The notes beneath the pieces are model-generated. The model made no database searches and had not been told where the DNA came from. It saw only the letters and a program-made list of their open reading frames with translations. A DNA stretch of 64,000 bases from Streptacidiphilus melanogenes. Its GTDB lineage: Bacteria; Actinomycetota; Actinomycetes; Streptomycetales; Streptomycetaceae. The position numbers were made by a program, and so were the translations under genes. Positions 8,058 through 16,105 of the stretch are shown piece after piece (the stretch's first letter is position 1; each line of letters begins with the position of its first letter). Location of the stretch: the NCBI RefSeq assembly GCF_000787835.1, contig NZ_BBPP01000018.1, positions 34,195 to 98,194 of the forward strand, in the 5' to 3' direction.

Positions 8058-9607
8058 TCCGCCAGGGCGGACTCCGCGGCGTGGAGGGCGGCGTCGCGGG
8101 TGGTGGGGGCGAGGCCGATGCGGGTACGGCGGTCGAGGAGGTCGGAGGTGTCGAGCGCGCCCTCGTGGCGGACGGCGTAGCGGAGTTCGGCCGCGGTGGT
8201 CTGCGTGCCGGGGGCGATCGGGCGGAGCAGCTCCGGGTCGCCGCCCGCCTCGGCGAGGACGTCGACGGCCTCGGTGCCGTAGCGCTGGACGAGCCGCAGC
8301 GGCGCCTTGACGTGGGCGAGCGTGGCGCGGTCGGCGGCGCCGACGAGGGGGAGGGAGCGGGTGCGGCAGGGGCCCGCGCTGCGGCCGTTGGCGGTGAGGA
8401 CCGCGTCGAGGGCGTCCTCGGCCATGCGGCGGTAGGTGGTGAGCTTGCCGCCGACGACGGTGACCAGGCCGTCGGGCGCGGTCAGCACCGCGTGCTTGCG
8501 GGAGACGTCGGCGGTGCGGCCGGAACCGGTGTCCAGCAGCGGGCGCAGGCCCGCGAACGAGCCGATCATGTCCTCGCGCGAAAGCGGCGCGCGCAGCGCG
8601 GTGTTGAGGGTGCGCAGCAGGAAGTCGACCTCGGCGTCGGTCGGCTGGGGCTCGTCCGGGATCGCGCCGGGGGCGTCCTCGTCCGTAAGGCCGACGTAGA
8701 CGCGGTCGTCGGGGGCGGGGAGGGCGAGCACGAAGCGGTTGGTCTCGCCGGGGATGGGGATGGTCAGCCCGGCCGTCAGTCCGCTGAAGGACTCCTGACG
8801 GAACACCAGGTGCGTGCCACGGCTGGGGCGCAGCGTGATGCCGTCGGCGACCTCGCCGGCCCAGACGCCGGCCGCGTTGACGACCATGGAGGCGCGCAGC
8901 AGGAAGCTCTCGCCCGTCAGCTCGTCGGTGAGCGTCGCGCTGCTGCCGGTGGCGTCGCTGACGGAGCACCGGGTGAGCACCTTCGCCCCGTGTGCGGCGG
9001 CGGTGCGCGCGATGGCCGCCACCAGGCGGGCGTCGTCGGTGAGTTGGCCGTCCCAGAAGACCAGGCCGCCGCGCAGCCCGGCCGCGTCGACGGTCGGCGC
9101 GTAGCGCAGCACCTCGGCTCGGGAGAGACGGCGGGAGCGCGGCAGGGTCGCGGAGGGGGTGCGCGCGGCGAGCCGCAGCGCGTCGCCGGCGAGGAAGCCG
9201 ACGCGGACCAGGGACGCGCCGGAGGCGCCCGTGCCGGGCAGCAGCGGGACGATCTGCGGCAGGGCGCGGACCAGGTGGGGGGCGGTCCGCTCCATCAGCA
9301 CGCCGCGCTCGACGGCGCTCTCGTGCGCGATGCCCACCGAGCCGGAGGCGAGGTAGCGCAGGCCGCCGTGGACCAGCTTGGAGCTCCAGCGGCTGGTGCC
9401 GAAGCCGAGGTCGTGCTTCTCGGCGAGCACCACGGACAGTCCGCGCGAGGCCGCGTCCAGGGCGACGCCCGCGCCGGTGACGCCGCCGCCGACGACCAGC
9501 AGGTCGACGGTGGGTTCCGGTCGGCCCACGGCCTCGCGGAGCGCGGCGAGCTCGCGCGCCCGGCGGGCGGCGGTCAGGGAGGCGGAGTGGCTGTACTGCA
9601 CGTTCAC
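8054..9607 (-). CDS. glpD: Glycerol-3-phosphate dehydrogenase/oxidase
   Basis: A 517-residue FAD enzyme of the GlpD family at normal length. LLVVGGGVTGAGVALDAASRG is the FAD-binding Rossmann motif. SRWSSKLVHGGLRYL is the family signature near the active site, and a C-terminal DAO_C helical domain follows (about 390-510). It oxidises sn-glycerol 3-phosphate to dihydroxyacetone phosphate at the membrane face and passes electrons to quinones. The GTG start at 9607 has an AGGA site. Here it neighbours a TetR gene and, beyond it, an AGPS-like enzyme that would consume acylated dihydroxyacetone phosphate. Its stop codon lies in the inverted-repeat element. Confidence 0.95.
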   Translation of the reverse strand: MNVQYSHSASLTAARRARELAALREAVGRPEPTVDLLVVGGGVTGAGVALDAASRGLSVVLAEKHDLGFGTSRWSSKLVHGGLRYLASGSVGIAHESAVERGVLMERTAPHLVRALPQIVPLLPGTGASGASLVRVGFLAGDALRLAARTPSATLPRSRRLSRAEVLRYAPTVDAAGLRGGLVFWDGQLTDDARLVAAIARTAAAHGAKVLTRCSVSDATGSSATLTDELTGESFLLRASMVVNAAGVWAGEVADGITLRPSRGTHLVFRQESFSGLTAGLTIPIPGETNRFVLALPAPDDRVYVGLTDEDAPGAIPDEPQPTDAEVDFLLRTLNTALRAPLSREDMIGSFAGLRPLLDTGSGRTADVSRKHAVLTAPDGLVTVVGGKLTTYRRMAEDALDAVLTANGRSAGPCRTRSLPLVGAADRATLAHVKAPLRLVQRYGTEAVDVLAEAGGDPELLRPIAPGTQTTAAELRYAVRHEGALDTSDLLDRRTRIGLAPTTRDAALHAAESALAD

Positions 9608-9659
9608 GCGAGGATCCTGTCTGCCGGGCCGGGAGGGGGAGGAGGCCGCTGGGTGAGGG

Positions 9660-10286
9660 TCAGGGGGCGAGGTAGCGGTCGAGCATGCGCGTCAGCTCCG
9701 CGTCGAGCCGGTCCATCTCCGGTCCGGTGCCGTCGGCGGAGCCGGTCAGGACGGGGCCGGTGAGAGTGAAGGACCAGGTGGTGAGCAGCACCGAGCGGGC
9801 CAGCAGCGCCGGGTCCTCCTGGCGCACCGAGCCGTCGTCGATGCCCGCGGCGAGCGCCAGCTCCAGCAGCGCCAGCTGGTGGTCGGTGTTGGTGCCGCGG
9901 CGCTTGAGCAGGTAGGGCGTGAGGAACTCGGGGTCGGTCGCGATGATCGTGCGCAGCAGCTCGTGCGTGCGGATGCCGCGTGCGAGCGTCACCACGCCCT
10001 CGACGATGCGGGCGCGGGTGACCTCGGTGCGCGCGCCGTGGGGGAAGGCCCCCTCGGCGAGCTCGGTCCAGGCGCGGATGGTGAGCGTGGCCAGCACCTC
10101 GCGTACCGAGCCCCAGCGCCGGTAGAGGGTGGCGCGCGACACGCCCGCCTGGCGGGCCAGGTCGGCCATGGTCATCCGCTGCGGGCCGATGGTGAGCAGC
10201 AGGCGGTACGCCGCGTCGAGGATCTGCTCCTCGGGAATGGCGTTCGCGGCCTTCAGCTCGCCCGTGCTGTTGATTCGCTGCGACAT
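9660..10286 (-). CDS. TetR-family regulator
   Basis: A 208-residue TetR protein. The N-terminal helix-turn-helix is clear (about 35-55, MTMADLARQAGVSRATLYRRWGSV), followed by an all-helical ligand-binding domain. The ATG at 10286 is preferred to a GTG one codon upstream. It sits between glpD (52 bases downstream on the same strand) and the divergent AGPS-like gene (72 bases upstream of its start), so it most likely represses both directions in response to a lipid or glycerol metabolite. This is inferred from position. Confidence 0.9.
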   Translation of the reverse strand: MSQRINSTGELKAANAIPEEQILDAAYRLLLTIGPQRMTMADLARQAGVSRATLYRRWGSVREVLATLTIRAWTELAEGAFPHGARTEVTRARIVEGVVTLARGIRTHELLRTIIATDPEFLTPYLLKRRGTNTDHQLALLELALAAGIDDGSVRQEDPALLARSVLLTTWSFTLTGPVLTGSADGTGPEMDRLDAELTRMLDRYLAP

Positions 10287-10357
10287 CACATGTAGAAGTG
10301 TATCAGCGAGCCCTGTGCGCGCATCCGACCAGTTCCGACCCAGCCGAGGACAGCTCC
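10287..10357. promoter_or_regulatory. Divergent promoter region between tetR and the AGPS-like gene
   Basis: A 71-base spacer whose tetR-proximal end (about 10287-10306) carries TACAT and GTATCAG, a degenerate arrangement reminiscent of TetR half-sites but not a clean palindrome. The ACATGT core (10287-10292) is self-complementary. I offer it only as the likely place for an operator. Confidence 0.35.
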
Positions 10358-12001
10358 ATGACCGCGTCCGAGAACGACCTGCCCGTCGTGGCGTTCCACC
10401 CCTTCCGCTGGGGCGACCCCGCGCACGCGACGCACCTGCCCACCGCCGCGAAGGAGACGCTCGCCGCGTTCGGCGTCAAGCAGCCCGCCCCCGCCCTGGA
10501 GCCGGGCGCGGTGACGCTCCCGGACGTCGCCCTCGACGCGGCGACGCTGGCCGAGTTCGCCGCGGTCGTCGGCGAGGAGCACGTCAGCTCGGCGCACGAG
10601 GCCCGGCTCGCGCACACCCGCGGCTGGTCCACCCCGGACCTGCTGAAGCTCCGCTCGGGCGACGCCTCCGACGCGCCCGACGCGGTCCTGTACCCGGCCT
10701 CGCACGACGAGGTGGTGACGTTGCTTCAGCTGTGCGGCCGCCTCGGCGTGGCCGTCGTGCCGTACTCCGGCGGCACCTCCGTCGTCGGTGGTCTGGCCCC
10801 CGCCCGCGAGGGCTTCGCGGGCGTCGTCGCGCTCGACCTGAAGCGCTTGGACGCGGTCGTGTCGGTCGACGCGGTCTCCCGCACGGCCACGCTCCAGGCG
10901 GGCATGCGCGGACCGGCCGTCGAGGCCGCGCTCGGCGCCGAGGGCTTCACGCTCGGCCACTTCCCGCAGTCCTACGAGGGCGCGAGCATCGGCGGCTACG
11001 CGGCCGCCCGCTCCGCCGGGCAGTCCTCGGCCGGGTACGGGCGCTTCGACGAGATGGTCGTCGGCCTCACCCTGGCCACCCCGCGCGGCACCGTCGTCCT
11101 CGGCACCGCGCCCAAGTCGGCCGCCGGGCCGGACCTGCGGCAGCTGGTCCTCGGCTCCGAGGGAACCCTCGGCGTGATCACCTCGGTGACGGTCCGGGTC
11201 CGGCCCAGGCCCGAGGTCCGGATCTTCGAGTCCTGGCGCTTCCCCGACTTCGAGACCGGCGCCGCCGCGCTGCGCCGCCTGGTCCAGGACGGCCCGGAGC
11301 CGACCGTGCTGCGGCTGTCCGACGAGGCCGAGACCGGCATCAACCTCGCCGACCCGTCCGCCATGTTCGGCGGCGGCCCCGGCGGCTGCCTCGCCGTCAC
11401 CGGCTACGAGGGCAGCGCCGCCGACGTCGAGGCGCGTCGCGCCGACGCCACCGCCGTGCTGCGGGAGGCGGGCGGCGAGCTGCTCGGCCCCGAGGGCGGC
11501 GAGGCCTGGCGCCAGGGCCGCTACCGCGCCCCCTACCTGCGCGACCCGCTGCTCGACGAGGGCGTGCTGATCGAGACGCTGGAGACGGTCACCTTCTGGT
11601 CGAACCTGCACGCGCTGCGCGCCGCCGTCACCACGGCCCTCACCGACGCGCTCACCGCGCAGGGCACCCCGCCGCTGGTCCTGTGCCACATCTCGCACCT
11701 GTACGAGACCGGCGCCTCGCTCTACTTCACCGTGGCCTGCGCGCAGACCGACGACCCGGTCGCCCAGTGGCACCTCGCCAAGTCGGCCGCCAACGCGGCG
11801 ATCCGCGCGAGCGGCGCGGCGATCAGCCACCACCACGGCGTCGGCACCGACCACGCGGCGACCTACGCCGACGAGATCGGGCCGCTGGCCGTCGACGCGC
11901 TGCGCGCCGTCAAGCGCGCGCTGGACCCGGCCGGGGTGCTCAACCCCGGCGTGCTCATCGAGAACCTCCCGCTGCGTGCCGACGCGGCGGTGACCGAGTG
12001 A
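10358..12001 (+). CDS. FAD-binding oxidase, alkyldihydroxyacetonephosphate synthase-like
   Basis: A 547-residue member of the vanillyl-alcohol-oxidase/AGPS flavoprotein family. The PCMH-type FAD-binding domain (about 100-270) includes VVPYSGGTSVVGGL. GHFPQSYEGASIGGYAAARSAGQSSAGYGRF is characteristic of AGPS-type enzymes (residues quoted in two parts: GHFPQSYEGASIGGY, then SAGQSSAGYGRF). The C-terminal FAD-oxidase domain ends with a SHHHGVG motif, as in AGPS. In eukaryotes AGPS exchanges the acyl chain of acyl-dihydroxyacetone phosphate for a fatty alcohol, the first ether-lipid step. Bacterial homologues are less studied. It overlaps a diacylglycerol-kinase-type gene by four bases and is divergent from tetR-glpD, which supports a glycerolipid role. 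Confidence 0.88.
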   Translation: MTASENDLPVVAFHPFRWGDPAHATHLPTAAKETLAAFGVKQPAPALEPGAVTLPDVALDAATLAEFAAVVGEEHVSSAHEARLAHTRGWSTPDLLKLRSGDASDAPDAVLYPASHDEVVTLLQLCGRLGVAVVPYSGGTSVVGGLAPAREGFAGVVALDLKRLDAVVSVDAVSRTATLQAGMRGPAVEAALGAEGFTLGHFPQSYEGASIGGYAAARSAGQSSAGYGRFDEMVVGLTLATPRGTVVLGTAPKSAAGPDLRQLVLGSEGTLGVITSVTVRVRPRPEVRIFESWRFPDFETGAAALRRLVQDGPEPTVLRLSDEAETGINLADPSAMFGGGPGGCLAVTGYEGSAADVEARRADATAVLREAGGELLGPEGGEAWRQGRYRAPYLRDPLLDEGVLIETLETVTFWSNLHALRAAVTTALTDALTAQGTPPLVLCHISHLYETGASLYFTVACAQTDDPVAQWHLAKSAANAAIRASGAAISHHHGVGTDHAATYADEIGPLAVDALRAVKRALDPAGVLNPGVLIENLPLRADAAVTE

Positions 12002-12873
12002 CGGCCGCCAGGTCCTTCACCGCCGTCGTCAACCCCATCTCCGGCGGCGGGCACGGCTTCGAGGAGTGGCAGCCGGTCAGCGACCTGCTGCGCACCGCCG
12101 GGGCCACGGTCCTCACGGTCCCGACGCAGAGCCGGGAGCACGCGATCGCCGTGGCCGGGCAGGCCGCCGAACGCGGCGACGTCGTGGTGGCGGTCGGCGG
12201 CGACGGCATGGTGCGCGACGTCGCCGACGGCGTGGTGCGCGCCGACGGGACCATGGGCATGGTCCCGGCCGGCCGCGGCAACGACCTCGCCCGGCGGCTC
12301 GGCCTGCCGGGCGATCCGGTGGGCCTGGCCCACCTGCTGCTGGAGGGGAAGCCGCGCGCGCTCGACGTCCTGGACGTCAACGGCGTCATCGCGCCCGGCA
12401 ACGTCTACATCGGCATCGACTCGCTGGCCACGCAGATCATCAACGCCAACCGGCGGCTGCCCGCCCTGCTGGTCTACCGGCTCGCGCCGGTCCGGGCGAT
12501 CCTGCGCTGGCGTCCGGCGGCCTACACGCTCGACCTGGACGGCGAGCGCCGCGAGGTCCGCGCGCACACCGTCGTCGTCGCCAACTCCGGCGCGTACGGG
12601 CACGGTCTGCGGATCGTCCCGCCGGCGGAGCTCGACGACGGCAGGCTGGACGTGATGGTGGTGGGTGACGGGCCGCGCCGTCAGGTGGTGAGCTTCATGG
12701 GCCAGGCCAAGAAGGGCACGCACGTCGACCGCCCCGAGGTCACCCTGCTCACCGGCACCGCGATCACCGTCGACGCGGACCGGCCGGTGCCGGTCTGCGC
12801 GGACGGCGACGAGGTCACCACCCTCCCGGCCCGGATCAGGCTGCTGCCGGGAGCGCTCAAGCTGCTGGCGTGA
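11998..12873 (+). CDS. Diacylglycerol/lipid kinase family protein
   Basis: A 291-residue protein with the DAGK catalytic fold: VVNPISGGG near the N-terminus, VVAVGGDGMVRDVADG containing the GGDG nucleotide-binding motif, and VPAGRGNDLARRLGLP. The C-terminal beta-sandwich ends with CADGDEV. It starts at a GTG overlapping the upstream stop (GTGA), so translation is coupled to the AGPS-like enzyme. Family members phosphorylate diacylglycerol, sphingoid bases or related lipids at the membrane. The substrate here may be an ether-type or ordinary diacylglycerol. A strong hairpin follows the stop. Confidence 0.9.
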   Translation: MTAARSFTAVVNPISGGGHGFEEWQPVSDLLRTAGATVLTVPTQSREHAIAVAGQAAERGDVVVAVGGDGMVRDVADGVVRADGTMGMVPAGRGNDLARRLGLPGDPVGLAHLLLEGKPRALDVLDVNGVIAPGNVYIGIDSLATQIINANRRLPALLVYRLAPVRAILRWRPAAYTLDLDGERREVRAHTVVVANSGAYGHGLRIVPPAELDDGRLDVMVVGDGPRRQVVSFMGQAKKGTHVDRPEVTLLTGTAITVDADRPVPVCADGDEVTTLPARIRLLPGALKLLA

Positions 12874-12891
12874 TCGTCCCGATCACGTGAA

Positions 12892-12933
12892 CAGCCCTCC
12901 GTCCTGGGAGGAACCACCATGGACGGAGGGCTG
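12892..12933. terminator. Hairpin terminator between convergent genes
   Basis: Perfect 13-bp arms CAGCCCTCCGTCC and GGACGGAGGGCTG with a 16-base loop, 18 bases after the lipid-kinase stop. A second hairpin (CCGGGCC at 12949-12955, GGCCCGG at 12964-12970) follows and probably serves the convergent transglycosylase gene. Confidence 0.75.
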
Positions 12934-12990
12934 GTCGCCTTTGCGACGCCGGGCCGAGATCCCGGCCCGGTCGGCTGAACCGGCTTGGGA

Positions 12991-13428
12991 TCAGTAGCCG
13001 TTGGTGCCGTAGGCGATGTTCTCGAAGGCGCCGTAGGTGGCGTTCGCGTAGCGGACCGCGGCGACGATGTTGTCGACCGGGTTCCAGATGTCGGTGTGGC
13101 CCGGCAGTGCGTAGGTGTCGAAGGTCGGCACGATGGTCTGCATCAGGCCCTCGGACGGGGTGCCCGCGAGGGCGTTGGAGTCCCAGTTGTTCACGGCGAG
13201 CGGGTTGCCGGAGGACTCGGTCATGGCGCGGGCCTCGATGGCGGCGGCCGGCGGGACGTGGTCGCCGTGGGCGGCCAGGATCGACTGGGCCTGCGCGACC
13301 CAGCCGCTCAGGTCGTTGCCGTACGTGGGGGTCGCGGCGTTCGCGGTGGCGACGGAGCCGAGGACGGCCCCACCGGCGATGGCGCCGGCGACGGCGAGAC
13401 GGGTGGCCAGACGAGCCTTGCGGTTCAT
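12991..13428 (-). CDS. Secreted lytic-transglycosylase-like protein
   Basis: A 145-residue secreted protein. Residues 1-31 are a signal peptide (RKARLATRLAVAGAIAGGAV, cleavage after ATANA). The mature part is a small SLT/goose-lysozyme-like domain with AMTESSGNPLAVNNWD (the likely catalytic glutamate is in ESSG), GTPSEGLMQTI and NPVDNIVAAVRYANATYG. Such enzymes cleave the glycan strands of peptidoglycan, releasing anhydro-muramyl ends. The ATG at 13428 is chosen because it has a GGAG ribosome binding site and begins the signal peptide, although the frame stays open upstream. An unusually long leader precedes it. Confidence 0.88.
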   Translation of the reverse strand: MNRKARLATRLAVAGAIAGGAVLGSVATANAATPTYGNDLSGWVAQAQSILAAHGDHVPPAAAIEARAMTESSGNPLAVNNWDSNALAGTPSEGLMQTIVPTFDTYALPGHTDIWNPVDNIVAAVRYANATYGAFENIAYGTNGY

Positions 13429-13773
13429 GTCACTCCAGGGACAGGGAACGGCAGCCACGGCGTGGGAGGCCGTGTTCTCGTGCCGTTCGATCGAGGCGCA
13501 GACAGGCGTGACCGTGCGTGCGGCTGCACAACCGCGAGGAGCGCGATCGGTCTGCGTGGCGGTGTCTTCCCGCCGTCGGGGCGTCCGGCCCCGGTCCGCG
13601 GCCGGGAGGCTGCGGGCGTCGTCCCTGGCGAGTGGTTCGCCGTGGTTCGACCTCAAACACGGAAACACGGCGCGGAACGGACGGGCAAGGAAATCGGACC
13701 CGAAAGTGGCCGAGAGCACAGTTTGAGGAACAAAACGGACTAAAGGTGCAGGTCAGGCGTGACCTGCGGCACA
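13429..13773 (-). promoter_or_regulatory. Long GC-rich leader/promoter region of the transglycosylase gene
   Basis: About 345 bases with no credible gene, upstream of a cell-wall hydrolase. It contains several hairpins, among them GCAGGTCA...TGACCTGC (13748-13767) and CGGCCCCGG-type stems near 13580-13610. Actinomycete cell-wall lytic genes are often preceded by c-di-AMP (ydaO-type) riboswitches. Parts such as GTCGAACCACGGCGAACC (minus strand, about 13645-13662) resemble one, but the conserved 3' segment is not recognisable. I therefore call it only a structured leader. Confidence 0.4.
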
Positions 13774-13805
13774 GGGCGCGCCGTCCGGCCAGGGACGGCG
13801 CGCCC
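13774..13805. terminator. Hairpin terminator after helR
   Basis: Perfect 13-bp arms GGGCGCGCCGTCC and GGACGGCGCGCCC around a six-base loop, 13 bases downstream of the helR stop codon on the minus strand. Confidence 0.75.
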
Positions 13806-13817
13806 CTTCCGGGCGGC

Positions 13818-15974
13818 TCAGGCGCTGGTCAGCACCACGAGCTGCCGGGTTGCGCGGGTCATCGCCACGTAGCGGTCCACCGCCCCCTCGACGCCCTCGC
13901 CGAACGCGTCCGGGTCGACGAGCACGACCAGGTCGAACTCCAGCCCCTTCGACAGTTCCGGGGTGAGCGACCGCACCCGGTCGGTCTCGCGGAACCCCGG
14001 ATCGCCGATGACGCAGGCGACGCCCTCGCCGTGCGCCGCGAGCCACGCGTCGAGGATCGTGTCCCGCTCGGTGGCGGACCCGTGCACCACCGGGAGGCCA
14101 CTGCTGCGGATCGAGACGGGCACGTTCGCGTCCGGCAGCGCCGCCCGGACCACCGGCTCCGCCTCGGCCATGACCTCCTCCGGAGTACGGTAGTTGACGC
14201 TCAGTGAGGCGATCTCGATCCGGTCCAGACCGATCCGCTCGAGCCGCTCCCGCCACGACTCGGTGAACCCGTGACGGGCCTGCGCGCGGTCGCCGACGAC
14301 GGTGAGGCTGCGGGACGGGCAGCGCTGCAGCAGCATCTGCCACTCGGCGTCCGTCAGCTCCTGGGCCTCGTCGACGACGATGTGCGCGAACGGGCCCTCC
14401 AGCCGGTCCGGGCCGGCGGTCGGCAGGGCGTTCCCGTCGATCAGACTGTCCTGGAGGTCGCGGCCGTGCAGCATGGTCACCGCGCCCTCGCCGTCGTCGG
14501 CGGCGAGCACGTCCTTGATGACGTCGGACATCCGCGCGCGCTCGGCGCCGACGGCCGCGTCGTGACGGCGCTTGCGCCGCTCCGCCTCCGGGTCGCCGAG
14601 CCGTCGCCGGGCCGCGTCCAGCAACGGCAGGTCGGACACCGTCCAGGCCTGGGCGTCCTCGCGCTGGAGCAGCCGGACCTCGTCGCGGCCGAGCCAGGAC
14701 GCGCAGTGTCGCAGATAGGCGGGCACCGTCCACAGGTCGCCGACCAGGTCGGTCGGCTCCAGCAGCGGCCAGGCGCGGTGGAGGGCGGTGACCAGCTCCT
14801 CGTCCAGCTGCAGCGAGCGGCGGAACATCTCGGGGGTGATCCCGCCGTCCTCGTCCAGGCCGAGCCGGTCCATCAGGATCGCGACCAGCTCCTCCCAGAT
14901 CTGCTCGCGCGCCTCGTTGTGGGGCGTGCCGGGGCTCGGCGCGGCGAAGGCGTCGGCCCAGTCGTCGGCGGTCAGCCGGACGTCGGCCCAGTCGGTGGAG
15001 ACGGTCATGCCCTTGGTCGGCGGCTCCTCGTAGATGCCGACGGCCCTGTCGACCGCCTGCACCATGCCGACGGAGGACTTGAGACGGGCCACCTCGGGGT
15101 CGGCCTCGGGCCGGGCGGCGGCGCCCTCGGCGACGAGGTCGCGCACGGTGCAGGTCTGCACGCCCTCCTCGCCCAGGCTGGGGAGCACGTCGGAGACGTA
15201 GTTCAGGTAGGGCTGGTGCGGACCGACGAACAGCACGCCGCCGCGACGGTGGCCGAGGCGCGGGTCGGAGTAGAGGAGGTAGGCGGAGCGGTGCAGGGCG
15301 ACGACGGTCTTGCCGGTGCCCGGCCCGCCGTCGACGACGAGCGCGCCGCGGGAGCCCGCCCGGATGATCGCGTCCTGGTCGGCCTGGATGGTCGCGAGCA
15401 CGTCGCGCATCTTCGGCGAGCGGTTGCCGCCCAGGCTGGCGATGAAGGCGGACTGGTCGTCGAGTGCGGCGCGTCCCTCCAGGCCCTCGGCGGTGAACAC
15501 CTCGTCCCAGTAGTCGGTGATCCGGCCCCGGGCCCAGCGGTAGCGGCGGCGGCTGGTCAGCCCCATCGGGTTGGCGTGGGTCGCGGCGAAGAACGGCTCG
15601 GCGGCCGGGGAGCGCCAGTCGAGCAGCAGGCGGCGGCCGCCCGCGTCGGTGAGTCCGAGCCGCCCGATGTAGACGGGCTCGCCGTCCTCGGCGCTGACGA
15701 CGTGTCCGAGGCAGAGGTCCAGGCCGAAGCGGCGCAGCGCGCGCAGGCGGCCGGTCAGCCGGTGGACCTCCGCGTCCCGGTCCATGGCCGCCCGGCCGGC
15801 GCCGCCGGGTGCCTTCAGCGCGGCGTCGAGACGGTCGGACACATCGGCAGTCGCCAGTTCGAGACTCTCCGCGATCGCGGTGAAGTGCTTTTCGTCGGCG
15901 CCGATCAGCGCCGGGTCGGCCTTGGGGGAGAGGCGGTCGGAGAGGGCGAAAGCGCTGGTGCTGAGGGGTTCCAT
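13818..15974 (-). CDS. helR: HelD-type RNA polymerase-recycling ATPase HelR
   Basis: A 718-residue superfamily-1 (UvrD/Rep-like) ATPase of the HelD class. An N-terminal coiled-coil region (about 1-110) precedes Walker A GGPGTGKTVVALHRSAYLL (about residue 215). Walker B-like VVDEAQELTDAEWQML and a late VNYRTPEEV helicase motif follow. HelD proteins pull stalled core polymerase off DNA. The HelR branch, described in Streptomyces, displaces rifamycins from RNA polymerase and gives tolerance. Assignment to HelR rather than generic HelD rests on the N-terminal sequence style and on the rifamycin-associated-element-like repeat in the promoter. The ATG at 15974 has a GGGAG site. Upstream in-frame codons fall inside the promoter repeat. 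Confidence 0.87.
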   Translation of the reverse strand: MEPLSTSAFALSDRLSPKADPALIGADEKHFTAIAESLELATADVSDRLDAALKAPGGAGRAAMDRDAEVHRLTGRLRALRRFGLDLCLGHVVSAEDGEPVYIGRLGLTDAGGRRLLLDWRSPAAEPFFAATHANPMGLTSRRRYRWARGRITDYWDEVFTAEGLEGRAALDDQSAFIASLGGNRSPKMRDVLATIQADQDAIIRAGSRGALVVDGGPGTGKTVVALHRSAYLLYSDPRLGHRRGGVLFVGPHQPYLNYVSDVLPSLGEEGVQTCTVRDLVAEGAAARPEADPEVARLKSSVGMVQAVDRAVGIYEEPPTKGMTVSTDWADVRLTADDWADAFAAPSPGTPHNEAREQIWEELVAILMDRLGLDEDGGITPEMFRRSLQLDEELVTALHRAWPLLEPTDLVGDLWTVPAYLRHCASWLGRDEVRLLQREDAQAWTVSDLPLLDAARRRLGDPEAERRKRRHDAAVGAERARMSDVIKDVLAADDGEGAVTMLHGRDLQDSLIDGNALPTAGPDRLEGPFAHIVVDEAQELTDAEWQMLLQRCPSRSLTVVGDRAQARHGFTESWRERLERIGLDRIEIASLSVNYRTPEEVMAEAEPVVRAALPDANVPVSIRSSGLPVVHGSATERDTILDAWLAAHGEGVACVIGDPGFRETDRVRSLTPELSKGLEFDLVVLVDPDAFGEGVEGAVDRYVAMTRATRQLVVLTSA

Positions 15975-16012
15975 GTCTCCCGTTTCGGCAGGTTTTCTGG
16001 CCTGGGCCGTCG

Positions 16013-16049
16013 ATTGTGCGGCACCACCAGGGCCTTGCCGCAAGGCCCC
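16013..16049 (-). promoter_or_regulatory. helR promoter with rifamycin-associated-element-like inverted repeat
   Basis: Bases 16030-16049 read GGGGCCTTGCGGCAAGGCCC on the minus strand, a near-perfect inverted repeat very close to the published rifamycin-associated element (core TTGCGGCAAGGCCC identical as I remember it). The repeat overlaps a possible -35, TTGCGG (16043-16038). CACAAT (16018-16013) would be the -10, with a 19-base spacer. It ends 55 bases before the helR start codon. Such elements are known to mark rifamycin-inducible genes in actinomycetes. Confidence 0.8.
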
Positions 16050-16105
16050 CCATGCGCTATAGGTTGTAAGTGGCGGGGAGTGGGCGTCGACCTACTCCTC
16101 TTTTT

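Noticed and set aside
13429-13773. ydaO-type c-di-AMP riboswitch call for the transglycosylase leader
   Set aside because: The conserved CTAACCCGG-type 3' segment is not found; kept only as a structured-leader observation.
15975-16043. Upstream start extending HelR by 23 residues
   Set aside because: The extra codons lie in the promoter and rifamycin-associated-element-like repeat, and the ATG at 15974 has a proper ribosome binding site.
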